NCBI GenBank assembly: GCA_934555865.1
Contig: CAKTFI010000015.1
Location: forward strand, 1 to 25,771
DNA length: 25,771 nt
Direction of reading: 5' to 3'
Source: an uncultured Christensenellaceae bacterium
GTDB lineage: Bacteria > Bacillota > Clostridia > Christensenellales > Christensenellaceae
Shown: positions 17,897 through 25,491 of the stretch, one piece after another
Layout of the letters: every line of letters starts with the position of its first letter
How positions within the stretch are numbered: position 1 is the stretch's first letter
The notes under the pieces: model-generated
Databases searched by the model: none
The model's input: the letters and a program-made list of their open reading frames with translations, nothing else
What the model was told of the DNA's origin: nothing
Made by a program: the position numbers and the translations under genes

Positions 17897-18670
17897 ATGG
17901 GCAGAGTGATTGTTGTGGCAAATCAAAAGGGCGGCGTGGGCAAGACGACGACCGCCGTGAATCTGGCTGCCTGCATGGCGCAGATGGGCAAGCGGACGCT
18001 GCTCATCGACGCGGATCCGCAGGGAAACGCGACGAGCGGCCTGGGGGTGGACAAGCGGGCGCTTAAAAGCTCGGTCTATGATGTGATGATCAACCGCCTG
18101 CCTGCGCAGGAGGCGATCCGCGCCACCGAAGTGGCGGGGCTGGACATCCTGCCCTCCAACATCGACCTGGCGGGGGCGGAGATCGAGATGGTCTCGCTCA
18201 TTTCGCGCGAGACGATCCTCGCGCAGGCGATCCAGCCGCTGGTGGAGCAGTATGACTTCCTCTTTATCGACGCGCCGCCGTCGCTGGGGCTCATCACGAT
18301 CAACGCCTTTGCCGCGGCAAATCAGGTGCTGATCCCGATCCAATGCGAGTTTTACGCACTGGAGGGGCTTTCGCAGCTGGTAAAGACCATCAGCCTCATC
18401 AAAAAGCATATCAACAAGGACCTGGAGGTCGTGGGTGTCGTGCTCACGATGTACGACGGGCGGACGAACCTCTCGATCCAGGTGGTGGAAGAGGTCAAAC
18501 GCTTTTTTGCCAAAAAGGTGCACCGTGCGGTGATCCCACGCAATGTGCGCCTGGGCGAGGCGCCGAGCCATGGCAAGCCGATCACGGTCTATGACCCCAA
18601 GTGTGCGGGGGCCGAGGCGTACATGGATCTGGCAAAGGAATTCTTGGAAACGGAGGAAGAGGATGGCTAA
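17897..18670 (+). CDS. parA: Chromosome-partitioning ATPase ParA (Soj)
   Basis: ParA/Soj is a dimerising ATPase that binds nucleoid DNA, works with ParB-parS in origin segregation and, in Bacillus, regulates DnaA. The 257-residue product carries the deviant Walker A KGGVGKTT (11-18) with signature Lys11 and catalytic Lys16, then LLIDADPQGNATSGLG, and the Walker B-like FLFIDAPPSLG. This places it in the ParA/MinD family, small chromosomal Soj type without an N-terminal HTH. The ATG at 17897 follows GGAGG. Its end overlaps the parB start by 8 bp, a sign of translational coupling. Confidence 0.97.
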   Translation: MGRVIVVANQKGGVGKTTTAVNLAACMAQMGKRTLLIDADPQGNATSGLGVDKRALKSSVYDVMINRLPAQEAIRATEVAGLDILPSNIDLAGAEIEMVSLISRETILAQAIQPLVEQYDFLFIDAPPSLGLITINAFAAANQVLIPIQCEFYALEGLSQLVKTISLIKKHINKDLEVVGVVLTMYDGRTNLSIQVVEEVKRFFAKKVHRAVIPRNVRLGEAPSHGKPITVYDPKCAGAEAYMDLAKEFLETEEEDG

Positions 18671-19523
18671 AAAGGCGTTGGGCAAGGGATTGGGGGCGCT
18701 CATGGGCATGGAAGAGGTCTCGCAGGAGACGGAAAAGCAGCCGGCGCGGGAAGTGGACATTCAGAAGATCGACATCAACAAGGAACAGCCGCGCAAGCAC
18801 TTTGACGAGGAAAAAATGCAGGATCTGGCCGACTCCATCCGGCAGCACGGGGTGATTCAGCCGCTGGTGGTAAAGCCGGAGGCGAACGGGCGGTATACGA
18901 TCATCGCCGGGGAACGGCGCTACCGCGCGGCGCGCATGGTCGGGCTCAAGCAGGTGCCGGTCGTAACTAAGGAAGTGACGGATCGGGAGCTCTTGCAGAT
19001 CTCGATGATCGAGAATATTCAACGGGAGGACCTGAACCCACTGGAAGAAGCGCAGGGTATTGCGGCGCTGATGGAGCAGTTCTCGCTCACGCAGGAGGAG
19101 GCGGCAGAGATCCTCGGCCGCTCGCGCAGCGCTGTGGCAAACAGCCTGCGGCTGTTAAACCTGCCTGAGAGCGTGAAAAAGCGGATCGTCGCGGCGGAGC
19201 TTTCCGCGGGACATGCGCGCGCGCTGCTCGCGATCAAGGACCGGACGCTGCTCGAAAAAGCGGCGGCCTATGTCGTGGAAAAGCAGTTTTCCGTGCGGGA
19301 AACGGAGAGCTATGTAAAGCGGCTGCTCACCGAGCGTCCGCGGCCGGTGAAAAAGCCGCAGACCCCGGAATTCGAGGCGGCCGAGCGCGAGATCGGCGAG
19401 ATTCTGGAGACCAAGGTGCACTTTAACGGCAACGACCGGCGGGGGCGCATCGTGATCGAGTATTTCTCGAAGGAGCAGCTGTATACGCTGTACGAATACC
19501 TGCGCCGCAGCAGTGACAAATAA
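18663..19523 (+). CDS. parB: Chromosome-partitioning protein ParB (Spo0J)
   Basis: ParB binds parS, spreads as a CTP-dependent clamp, recruits SMC and stimulates ParA ATPase. The 286 residues begin AKKALGKGLGALMG, the short basic N-terminal segment that in Spo0J activates Soj. The CTP-binding motif GERRYR (83-88) and ENIQRED (117-123) follow, then a helix-turn-helix (FSLTQEEAAEILGRSRSAVANSL) and a C-terminal dimerisation region. The open frame extends upstream through parA, but the ATG at 18663 with GGAGG upstream gives the family's N-terminus. It is clearly distinct from noc, though both have the same domain order. Confidence 0.97.
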   Translation: MAKKALGKGLGALMGMEEVSQETEKQPAREVDIQKIDINKEQPRKHFDEEKMQDLADSIRQHGVIQPLVVKPEANGRYTIIAGERRYRAARMVGLKQVPVVTKEVTDRELLQISMIENIQREDLNPLEEAQGIAALMEQFSLTQEEAAEILGRSRSAVANSLRLLNLPESVKKRIVAAELSAGHARALLAIKDRTLLEKAAAYVVEKQFSVRETESYVKRLLTERPRPVKKPQTPEFEAAEREIGEILETKVHFNGNDRRGRIVIEYFSKEQLYTLYEYLRRSSDK

Positions 19524-19535
19524 ATGGAAACGGAG

Positions 19536-19563
19536 AGGAAGGCACGCGCAGCCTTCCTTTTTT
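19536..19563 (+). terminator. Intrinsic terminator after parB
   Basis: AGGAAGGC (19536-19543) pairs with GCCTTCCT (19551-19558) around a 7-nt loop, followed by TTTTT. It stands back to back with the terminator of the converging minus-strand operon. Confidence 0.92.
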
Positions 19564-19568
19564 GGTAC

Positions 19569-19591
19569 AAAAAAAGCGCCCCGAAGGGCGC
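19569..19591 (-). terminator. Intrinsic terminator of the cvpA-DUF5711 operon
   Basis: On the minus strand GCGCCC and GGGCGC form a stem closed by a stable TTCG tetraloop (19576-19591), followed by seven T. It begins 12 bp after the CvpA stop. Confidence 0.92.
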
Positions 19592-19603
19592 GGTGAAGAT
19601 CCG

Positions 19604-20305
19604 TCAAACGACCGCTGGGATAAACGGCAATAGGATGCTCCCGGAGTAGAAGATGCGGGAGGCGATCGAGGAATTCAACAGCTCCGCGATCTGCGAGGGG
19701 AACAGCGCGATGATGATCGGGATGACCATGAACAGGATGTGCATGGTGAAGAAACCCCGGAGCAGCGCTACACCGCCGCCACAAGTATACTCAAAGCGCT
19801 TAAGCTGCGGGAGCGCCGTGGAGGAGGAATAGGCGTTGGTCAGCAGCGTGAACAGGCATTTCAACAGGAAGAACAGCAGGATGAACGAAATGATGTTCAG
19901 GATCAGGCAGAAGATGCTCATGTTGAAATACTCGCCGACCGTGGTCAGCCCCATGTCCTCAAAGACCTGCCGCTTTAAGTTGGATTCGATCGCGCGGCTG
20001 AAGAAGGAGGGCAGCTTGGCATTGCTCATGATGGAGGAAATGTCCGCCTTGGAAAGCGAGGAGACCGCGAGCCGCGCCGCCTCGTAATCGTTGACCTTTT
20101 CGGCGCCTTCCACATAAAACTGGAAGGAGGAGATGAATTCCGACGCCAGCATCCGCTTGGCGATCAGGCGATAGCCGAGCAGCGACCCCACCCACGCGGC
20201 GAAGAACCCGCCGAGGTTTAGAAGCGAGGGCAAAAATCCACGATACATCCCGCTCAGGAAATAGAGGAGCAGCAGCCCCACGACGAGAATGTCCATAATG
20301 TTCAT
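19604..20305 (-). CDS. CvpA family membrane protein
   Basis: The 233-residue product starts MNIMDILVVGLLLLYFLSGMYRGF, the typical CvpA opening in which a first hydrophobic helix ends in YRGF. A second glycine-rich membrane segment follows (about 28-48, LLNLGGFFAAWVGSLLG). A polar stretch of about 70 residues precedes two further strongly hydrophobic regions (about 130-155 and 180-205). CvpA was named for colicin V production in E. coli; the role in Firmicutes is not well defined. The start has GGAGG upstream. It lies 13 bp after the DUF5711-like gene and is almost certainly in its operon. The long polar middle segment is larger than in the shortest family members. Confidence 0.8.
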   Translation of the reverse strand: MNIMDILVVGLLLLYFLSGMYRGFLPSLLNLGGFFAAWVGSLLGYRLIAKRMLASEFISSFQFYVEGAEKVNDYEAARLAVSSLSKADISSIMSNAKLPSFFSRAIESNLKRQVFEDMGLTTVGEYFNMSIFCLILNIISFILLFFLLKCLFTLLTNAYSSSTALPQLKRFEYTCGGGVALLRGFFTMHILFMVIPIIIALFPSQIAELLNSSIASRIFYSGSILLPFIPAVV

Positions 20306-20318
20306 ACGAGTTCCTCCG

Positions 20319-21446
20319 TCAGCTCAGGGAAAAGAGGTAGGAATCCTCCGCACCCCGGAGCAGAATCAAATTTTTATAGAGCTTGGAAAACGCGGTGATC
20401 TCAAAATCGAGCGAAATGGACCGCAGGAATTCTCCATTGTAATTATATAAGTATATAACATTTTTGGAGAAGCAGTAAACATATTTTTCCGAAAGTGCGA
20501 CATGTTCCACACCCGAGGGCAGCAGGATCAGGGTGTCCAGCCCGGCCGAGGAGAGCACGCGCAGCGTGGCGGAATCGCTCGCGATTCCGCTCTGCGGGAC
20601 ATAGGCCTGATACAGCGTGTCCTTGACGAGCAACGAATCGGCCAGCTGACTGCCGTAGATCATCTTTTCGAAGAAGATCTCGCCGAAAGTGTCATAGGCG
20701 ATGAGCGAGGAGGTCGTGCTGACATAGGCGTCCGAGCCCACGAAATTTACATTACTTACCAATTGTCCGTAGATCTCGTATAGCCCGGTGATCTTCTGCT
20801 GCGTGGGCAGCGTCGTCGTGATGCGCGAGATCGGCTCTGCACCGGAGGTGTCCAGCGTCATATACCAGAAGTTGTCCGATTCCCCGAAAAAGCCGAAGTC
20901 CAGAAAGGAAGATGCGGCGATCTCGATGCGGTCCAGCTCCGTGCCCGCGTTGCTGAACACGCGGAGGTAATTCTTGTCGCTGTCCGCCATACTGCACAGC
21001 ATGGCCAGCGTGTTCTTGCCGCAGGTCACCCGGTCGATCCTGAAATCCGAAGCGGGAATGTTGAAAAGAGGCGTCTTGTTGGAATCGAGCACCGTGGCGG
21101 TGTCCGCGTTATACAGGCACAGAATCTGCGCGCCGACCTGCAGTTCCATCTTGCCGGAGGAATATTTGGAGGTCCAGATACGGCTCCCGGCCGGATTGAT
21201 GCGGTGCAGGGTCGAACCCTCGAGATAGTAGAGTGCCGATCCGTCTGCGGTATAGACACTCGTGTTGTTCGTGATATCCAGCCGCGTCAGGTTGGGGTCC
21301 TTGCGGAACAGATTGGTGAAGAAAACAAGATATAGGAAAACCAGAATCGCCAGCAGTAGGATCCCCCCAAAAAACAGGAGCTTTTGGTTGGGGACGGCGG
21401 CAGCTTCCGCGCTGCGCCGGCGGCGGATGGCGGGGTGTCTTTTCAT
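20319..21446 (-). CDS. Membrane-anchored DUF5711-like protein, probable beta-propeller
   Basis: The 375-residue protein has a basic, Arg-rich cytoplasmic N-terminus (1-22), one transmembrane helix (about 23-43, KLLFFGGILLLAILVFLYLV) and a large extracytoplasmic domain. That domain shows repeated short blocks of the type YYLEGSTLHRINPAG, IAYDTFGEIFFEK and IYLYNYNGEFLRSISL, as in PQQ- or TolB-like propellers. The layout fits the uncharacterised DUF5711 family of Clostridia; I make that assignment from memory of the family's architecture. No catalytic residues can be named. The ATG at 21446 has no strong ribosome site directly before it. It is transcribed with the downstream cvpA-like gene, so the two may act in one envelope process. 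Confidence 0.65.
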   Translation of the reverse strand: MKRHPAIRRRRSAEAAAVPNQKLLFFGGILLLAILVFLYLVFFTNLFRKDPNLTRLDITNNTSVYTADGSALYYLEGSTLHRINPAGSRIWTSKYSSGKMELQVGAQILCLYNADTATVLDSNKTPLFNIPASDFRIDRVTCGKNTLAMLCSMADSDKNYLRVFSNAGTELDRIEIAASSFLDFGFFGESDNFWYMTLDTSGAEPISRITTTLPTQQKITGLYEIYGQLVSNVNFVGSDAYVSTTSSLIAYDTFGEIFFEKMIYGSQLADSLLVKDTLYQAYVPQSGIASDSATLRVLSSAGLDTLILLPSGVEHVALSEKYVYCFSKNVIYLYNYNGEFLRSISLDFEITAFSKLYKNLILLRGAEDSYLFSLS

Positions 21447-21487
21447 ACAAAACCTCGATGCGCAAAATGCGATATAAAGTCAAGAAT

Positions 21488-21496
21488 ATTCTATCA
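21488..21496 (-). promoter_or_regulatory. Predicted extended -10 promoter for the DUF5711-cvpA operon
   Basis: The minus strand reads TGATAGAAT (21488-21496), an extended -10 with no clear -35. Its surroundings (GGAATATGATAGAAT) closely resemble those of the divergent cca promoter, suggesting shared regulation. Confidence 0.55.
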
Positions 21497-21500
21497 TATT

Positions 21501-21572
21501 CCCCGGCAAATGCCGAGGGAAATTTTCACTTTGCCGAGGGATGGCGGAAAATTTACATCTCGCCCGGCAAAA
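21501..21572. repeat. Repeated TGCCGnGGG-type sites between divergent promoters
   Basis: Four related half-sites occur: CCCCGGCAAA (21501-21510), TGCCGAGGG (21511-21519), TTTGCCGAGGG (21530-21540) and CCCGGCAAAA (21563-21572). The first and last are inverted relative to the middle two. They fill the space between the two predicted start points and could be operators for an unknown regulator. Confidence 0.4.
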
Positions 21573-21588
21573 CAGGGGGCGGGAAATA

Positions 21589-21597
21589 TGATATAAT
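21589..21597 (+). promoter_or_regulatory. Predicted extended -10 promoter for cca-dnaD-dnaI
   Basis: TGATATAAT (21589-21597) is an extended -10 with a perfect hexamer; no -35 is evident at 17 bp. The start point would be about 15 bp before the cca ATG, just ahead of its GGAG site. Confidence 0.7.
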
Positions 21598-21618
21598 GGA
21601 GCAAAAGGAGAAACGGAC

Positions 21619-23037
21619 ATGGCGAAGCTCACATTGCCGCCGGCGCACCGGCGGATCGGGGAAGCATTGCAAGCCCTGTTTGCCGCGAAGGGGGCGCAGG
21701 GGTATCTGGTCGGCGGGTATGTGCGCAACCTGCTGTTGGGGTTGCCGCCGGCAGACCTGGACATCGCCTCGGCGCTTTTGCCGGAGGAGGTGGTGCAGGC
21801 CGCGGCAGCTGCCGGATTTCCCGAAGCGCGCATCGTCAACGCCCGGCTCGGGACCGTGCTGCTGCAGATGGACGGGGAAAAAATCGAACACACCACCTTC
21901 CGGCGCGAAAGCTATGCGGCGGGCGGCGGGCACACGCCAATGCGGGTGGAGATCGGGGCGACGCTGTTGGAGGACGCGCTGCGCCGCGATTTTGCGGTCA
22001 ACGCGCTGTATATGCGCCTGACGGACGGCGAGGTGCTCGACCCGACGAGGCGCGGGCTGGCGGACATCGCGGCCCGGCGGCTGCGTTCGGCCCGGCCCTG
22101 CGCGGCGGAGATGATCCGGGACGACGCGCTGCGGCTGCTGCGGCTCGTGCGGTTCGCCTGTCAGCTGGACTTTCAGATCGAATCCGCCCTGTTCCGGGCG
22201 GCGCGGGAATACGCGGGGCAGATCCACGCCATTTCCAAGGAGCGGATCGCCGCGGAGATGCAGAAGATCCTGCTCTCGGATACGGCCTATACCCTCCCTC
22301 GGCGCATCCCGGCGGCGCAGAAGGCGGTCATTTTGCTGGAATGCGTGGGCGTGCTTCGGGAATTGATCCCAGAGTTTGCGGGTTACCGGGAAATCGGGCA
22401 ATGCAAATACCACAAATACAATGTCTTTCTGCACACGGCGCATACGGTGGGCGAGACGCCGCCCGACCTGGTGCTGCGCTATGCGGCGCTGCTGCACGAT
22501 GCGGGCAAGCCCGGCGTCTGGCGAGAGACGGGGCGCATGCTGGGGCACGACCTCCGCGGCGCGGACATCGCGGCCCGGCGGCTGCCCGAGATGGGCGTGG
22601 ATCGCAAAACGACCGAACAGGTCGTGTGCCTCATACGAGAACACATGTACGATCTCGCCGGGCAAGCGAGGGAGAGCAGGATCCGCCGTAAGATCCAGAG
22701 CATGGGCTATGCGGCGTTTGACCGCTTGATCCTGTTGCGCGAGGCGGACTTTTTGGGCAGTGGCAAGGAATCACGGCCGGTCGCGACGGCGGAGCGCTTC
22801 CGGGCGGTCCGCGACGCGATGCAGCGGGAAAACGCGCCGATGCAGGTGAGCGACCTAGACATCACCGGGCGCGACCTCATGGCGGCCTATGGTCTTCGGG
22901 GCGCGGAGATCGGGCACGTGCTGCGCGCGCTGTTGGACTTCTGTGCGCTGCACCCGGCGCAAAACAAAAAGCAACACCTGCTGCGGCTGGCGCCCCGCTT
23001 CTTTGCGCCCGGGCAGGCGGAGGGAGGAGCGCGATGA
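21619..23037 (+). CDS. cca: tRNA nucleotidyltransferase / poly(A) polymerase family with HD domain (CCA-adding enzyme)
   Basis: This class II nucleotidyltransferase most likely adds or repairs the 3'-CCA end of tRNAs. The 472-residue protein has GGYVRN (32-37), the two metal-binding aspartates Asp46 and Asp48 in DLDIA, and the RRDFAVNALYM motif. The head/neck region carries RDDALRLLRLVRFACQLDF. A C-terminal HD domain shows LLHDAGK (His293-Asp294), HDLRGADIA and REHMYD, consistent with a phosphohydrolase activity. An A-adding or poly(A) polymerase role cannot be excluded from sequence alone, since family members are close. The ATG at 21619 follows AAGGAG. Its TGA overlaps the dnaD ATG as ATGA. 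Confidence 0.88.
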   Translation: MAKLTLPPAHRRIGEALQALFAAKGAQGYLVGGYVRNLLLGLPPADLDIASALLPEEVVQAAAAAGFPEARIVNARLGTVLLQMDGEKIEHTTFRRESYAAGGGHTPMRVEIGATLLEDALRRDFAVNALYMRLTDGEVLDPTRRGLADIAARRLRSARPCAAEMIRDDALRLLRLVRFACQLDFQIESALFRAAREYAGQIHAISKERIAAEMQKILLSDTAYTLPRRIPAAQKAVILLECVGVLRELIPEFAGYREIGQCKYHKYNVFLHTAHTVGETPPDLVLRYAALLHDAGKPGVWRETGRMLGHDLRGADIAARRLPEMGVDRKTTEQVVCLIREHMYDLAGQARESRIRRKIQSMGYAAFDRLILLREADFLGSGKESRPVATAERFRAVRDAMQRENAPMQVSDLDITGRDLMAAYGLRGAEIGHVLRALLDFCALHPAQNKKQHLLRLAPRFFAPGQAEGGAR

Positions 23038-24470
23038 TTTTTGACAAATCCAATTTTGATATGATCGTCCTCCCGCGTGCGGCGGCGGAGCGGCTGGTCG
23101 AGGGAGAGGCGGAGGTGCTGCGTGTATACCTCTACGGGCTGCTGCACGCCGAGGCCGACCCCGAGGCGGCGGCGCAGGAGCTGGGGCTTTCTAAGAGCGC
23201 GGTTCTGCAAGCGTGGGAGACCCTGCAGGCGCAGGGGCTGTGCGCGCTCGCGGCGGACGCGGGCGGCCGCATGACCTATGCCCTCCCGCAGCGGGAAGAG
23301 GCGGCGGACGCGCCGGAGATCTATGCCAACGCCGGACTCAACGCCATGCTGCAGTCCCTGTTCAGCGACCGGGAATTGAGCTACAGCGACTACCGTGTGT
23401 TCTATGAGCTGCTGGAGGTCTATGGCCTCCCGGAAAAGGTGCTGCTCATGCTGGCGGAATACTGTATCGGAAGCAGCAACGCCGGCAACAAGGTGAGCAT
23501 GGCCTATATCCGCAAGGTGGGGCGCAACTGGGCGAAGGAGGGGATCGACAGTATCGAGGCCGCCCAGCGCAAGATCGAGGCGATCCGCCGAAGTTCTACC
23601 GAGCTAAGAGAGCTGCTGTCCTCGCTCAACATCCTGCGCATGCCGACGGAGCAGGAATTCCAGCTTTATCAGAAATGGACGGAGGAATGGGGTTTTTCGG
23701 CCGGGGCGATCCGCGCGGCAATGGCAGCGACGACCAACGCGCAGTACCCGACACTCAAGTATCTCGACGGCATCTTAAAGAACCTGTATCAGCAGGGACG
23801 CCTCTCCGCGGCGCAGGTGCAGGAATACTTCGCCCTGAACGAGAGGCTGGACGAGCAGGTCAAGGAAGTGCTGCGCGCGCTCTCTTATGTGCGGCTCACG
23901 GTCTCGCAGGAGCAGCGCAACCGGTACCTGCAATTTGTGGACATGGGCTTCGGACAGAAGGAAATTTTGCTGGCCTGCGCGCAGGCGGGCGGCAAGAGCT
24001 CGGCAGGGCTGGACTATGTGGCCGAGGTGCTCCGGGACTGGGCACAGCGGGGCCTCAAGACCGAGGCGCAGATCTCCGCCTATCTGGAGGCGGAAAAGAA
24101 GCGCCGCGCGGCAGCGGGACGCATGCTGGCGGCGGCGGGATACAAGCGGCGCGTCATGCAGGGAGACCTGACCCTCTACGACCGCTTTACCGGGGAATAC
24201 GGCTTTCCGGAGGAGGTTGTCCTCTTTGCGGCGAACTGTGCGGTGGGGGCTTCCTCGCCGCTGCGGGCGATGGACACGATGCTCGCCCGGTGGCGCAAGG
24301 CGGGCGTGCACAATCTGCGGGAGGCGCAGCAGGCCAACGATTCGTTTAGGAGCCGCGGCCGGCGGCCGGGGAGCCTCAGCGACATCGACCAGCGCAGCTA
24401 TTCCGAAGAGCAATTGGCGGGGCTGATCCCGGACCCGACGCTGGCATACCGCGAACCGGGCAAGGAATGA
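23034..24470 (+). CDS. DnaD-domain replication protein with four apparent DDBH2 repeats
   Basis: DnaD-family proteins help load the replicative helicase at origins and restart sites in Gram-positives. This 478-residue member has an N-terminal winged-helix-like part (about 1-88) and then four segments resembling the DnaD C-terminal DDBH2 domain: about 115-177, 204-265, 289-350 and 376-434. Each shows a GF/GLP-x-E segment followed by the Y-x3-I/V/L-x3-W-type motif: YIRKVGRNW, YLDGILKNL, YVAEVLRDW and AMDTMLARW. Bacillus DnaD has one such domain, so this is an expanded version. The tail is basic then acidic (438-478). Translation is coupled to cca (ATGA) and the DnaI-type loader follows 10 bp downstream, supporting a helicase-loading role. 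Confidence 0.88.
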   Translation: MIFDKSNFDMIVLPRAAAERLVEGEAEVLRVYLYGLLHAEADPEAAAQELGLSKSAVLQAWETLQAQGLCALAADAGGRMTYALPQREEAADAPEIYANAGLNAMLQSLFSDRELSYSDYRVFYELLEVYGLPEKVLLMLAEYCIGSSNAGNKVSMAYIRKVGRNWAKEGIDSIEAAQRKIEAIRRSSTELRELLSSLNILRMPTEQEFQLYQKWTEEWGFSAGAIRAAMAATTNAQYPTLKYLDGILKNLYQQGRLSAAQVQEYFALNERLDEQVKEVLRALSYVRLTVSQEQRNRYLQFVDMGFGQKEILLACAQAGGKSSAGLDYVAEVLRDWAQRGLKTEAQISAYLEAEKKRRAAAGRMLAAAGYKRRVMQGDLTLYDRFTGEYGFPEEVVLFAANCAVGASSPLRAMDTMLARWRKAGVHNLREAQQANDSFRSRGRRPGSLSDIDQRSYSEEQLAGLIPDPTLAYREPGKE

Positions 24471-24480
24471 GGAGGAGAGC

Positions 24481-25422
24481 GTGACAAAGACAATTGCAGA
24501 CCTGCTGAATCGATACGACAGCAGGAAGAATGAAGAGATCCTCCGCCGGGAGGCGTGGGAGGCGGAGCTGTACCGGCAGCATCCGGCCCTCGCGGCGCTG
24601 GAGGCGCAGAAAAAGGAATTGTTCCTCCGGCAGCTGGAGCGCGTGCTGCGCGCGCCGGGCGACAAGGACGCGATCAAGGCAGAGGCCGCCCGGGAGGCAG
24701 AGGCCATACAGGCGCAGATCGACGCCTATAAGGCGGAGCATGCGATCCCGGCCTACCATCCGCAGGTGATCTGCCCGCTCTGCGGCGGGACTGGCTATGT
24801 ACGAGGGATCCTGTGCACCTGCATTCGCCGGCAGGCCTACCAAGAGGTGCTGGGCGCGCAGACGCTTGGCGAGCTGGACGGCAGCTTTGCGGACTTTGAC
24901 GAGACGGTCTTTGGGGAAAACGAGGAGCAACGGGCGCGCACCCGGGCGATCGCCCGTTTTTTGCAGAACTACGCCCGCGAATTCCCGTACAACGCGAAGC
25001 GGCAGCTGCTCTTTTTGGGCCGCGCGGGGCTTGGCAAGAGCTTCCTTTTGCACGCGCTCCTAAAGGAGATTGAGCCCAAGGAGGCGGACATCTGCTGCAT
25101 CAGCGCGGGGCGCCTGTTTGACGCGTTTCATCAGCACCGCCTGGGCGAAGGCGAGGGCGTAGAGCTGTTTTATGAGGCAAAGGTGCTGGCGATCGACGAC
25201 CTCGGCAGCGAACCGATGACGCAGAATGTGACGCGCGAATACTTCTTCGAGCTGCTCTGCCGGCGGCAGGAGCGGGGCGGGTACACCTTCGCCGTCACCA
25301 ACCACTCCTTTGAGCAGCTGGCGGAGCGCTATACCGAGCGCGTCTTTTCTCGCCTGGCCGGCGTGTCGGGGAGCGATGTGCTGCGCTTTACGGGGCAGGA
25401 CCTGCGCATGTATCGCAAATGA
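24481..25422 (+). CDS. DnaI/DnaC-type helicase loader AAA+ ATPase
   Basis: This protein likely loads the replicative hexameric helicase onto single-stranded DNA. The 313 residues have an alpha-helical, coiled-coil-like N-terminus (about 1-90) and a zinc-binding motif C98-x2-C101 and C112-x-C114 (ICPLCGGTGYVRGILCTC), as in DnaI-type loaders. The AAA+ core has Walker A GRAGLGKS (180-187), Walker B VLAIDD (235-240) and sensor-1 Asn274 in AVTNHS. An arginine-finger candidate lies in ERVFSRL. Translation starts at GTG after a strong GGAGGAG only three bases away. It ends the cca-dnaD-dnaI operon with a terminator directly after the stop. Confidence 0.92.
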   Translation: MTKTIADLLNRYDSRKNEEILRREAWEAELYRQHPALAALEAQKKELFLRQLERVLRAPGDKDAIKAEAAREAEAIQAQIDAYKAEHAIPAYHPQVICPLCGGTGYVRGILCTCIRRQAYQEVLGAQTLGELDGSFADFDETVFGENEEQRARTRAIARFLQNYAREFPYNAKRQLLFLGRAGLGKSFLLHALLKEIEPKEADICCISAGRLFDAFHQHRLGEGEGVELFYEAKVLAIDDLGSEPMTQNVTREYFFELLCRRQERGGYTFAVTNHSFEQLAERYTERVFSRLAGVSGSDVLRFTGQDLRMYRK

Positions 25423-25423
25423 G

Positions 25424-25444
25424 GGGCATTGCAATGCCCTTTTT
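25424..25444 (+). terminator. Intrinsic terminator after dnaI
   Basis: GGGCAT (25424-25429) and ATGCCC (25434-25439) pair around TGCA in a perfectly palindromic 16-mer, followed by TTTTT. It starts one base after the dnaI stop. Confidence 0.88.
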
Positions 25445-25457
25445 GCTTTGTTATAAT
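25429..25457 (+). promoter_or_regulatory. Predicted promoter of the GNAT gene, overlapping the terminator
   Basis: TTGCAA (25429-25434) lies in the terminator hairpin, 17 bp upstream of TATAAT (25452-25457), which carries the extended TGT in front. The leader would be about 30 nt. Confidence 0.7.
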
Positions 25458-25491
25458 GAAAAACAAATGATATTGAGAGGAACAAACGACT

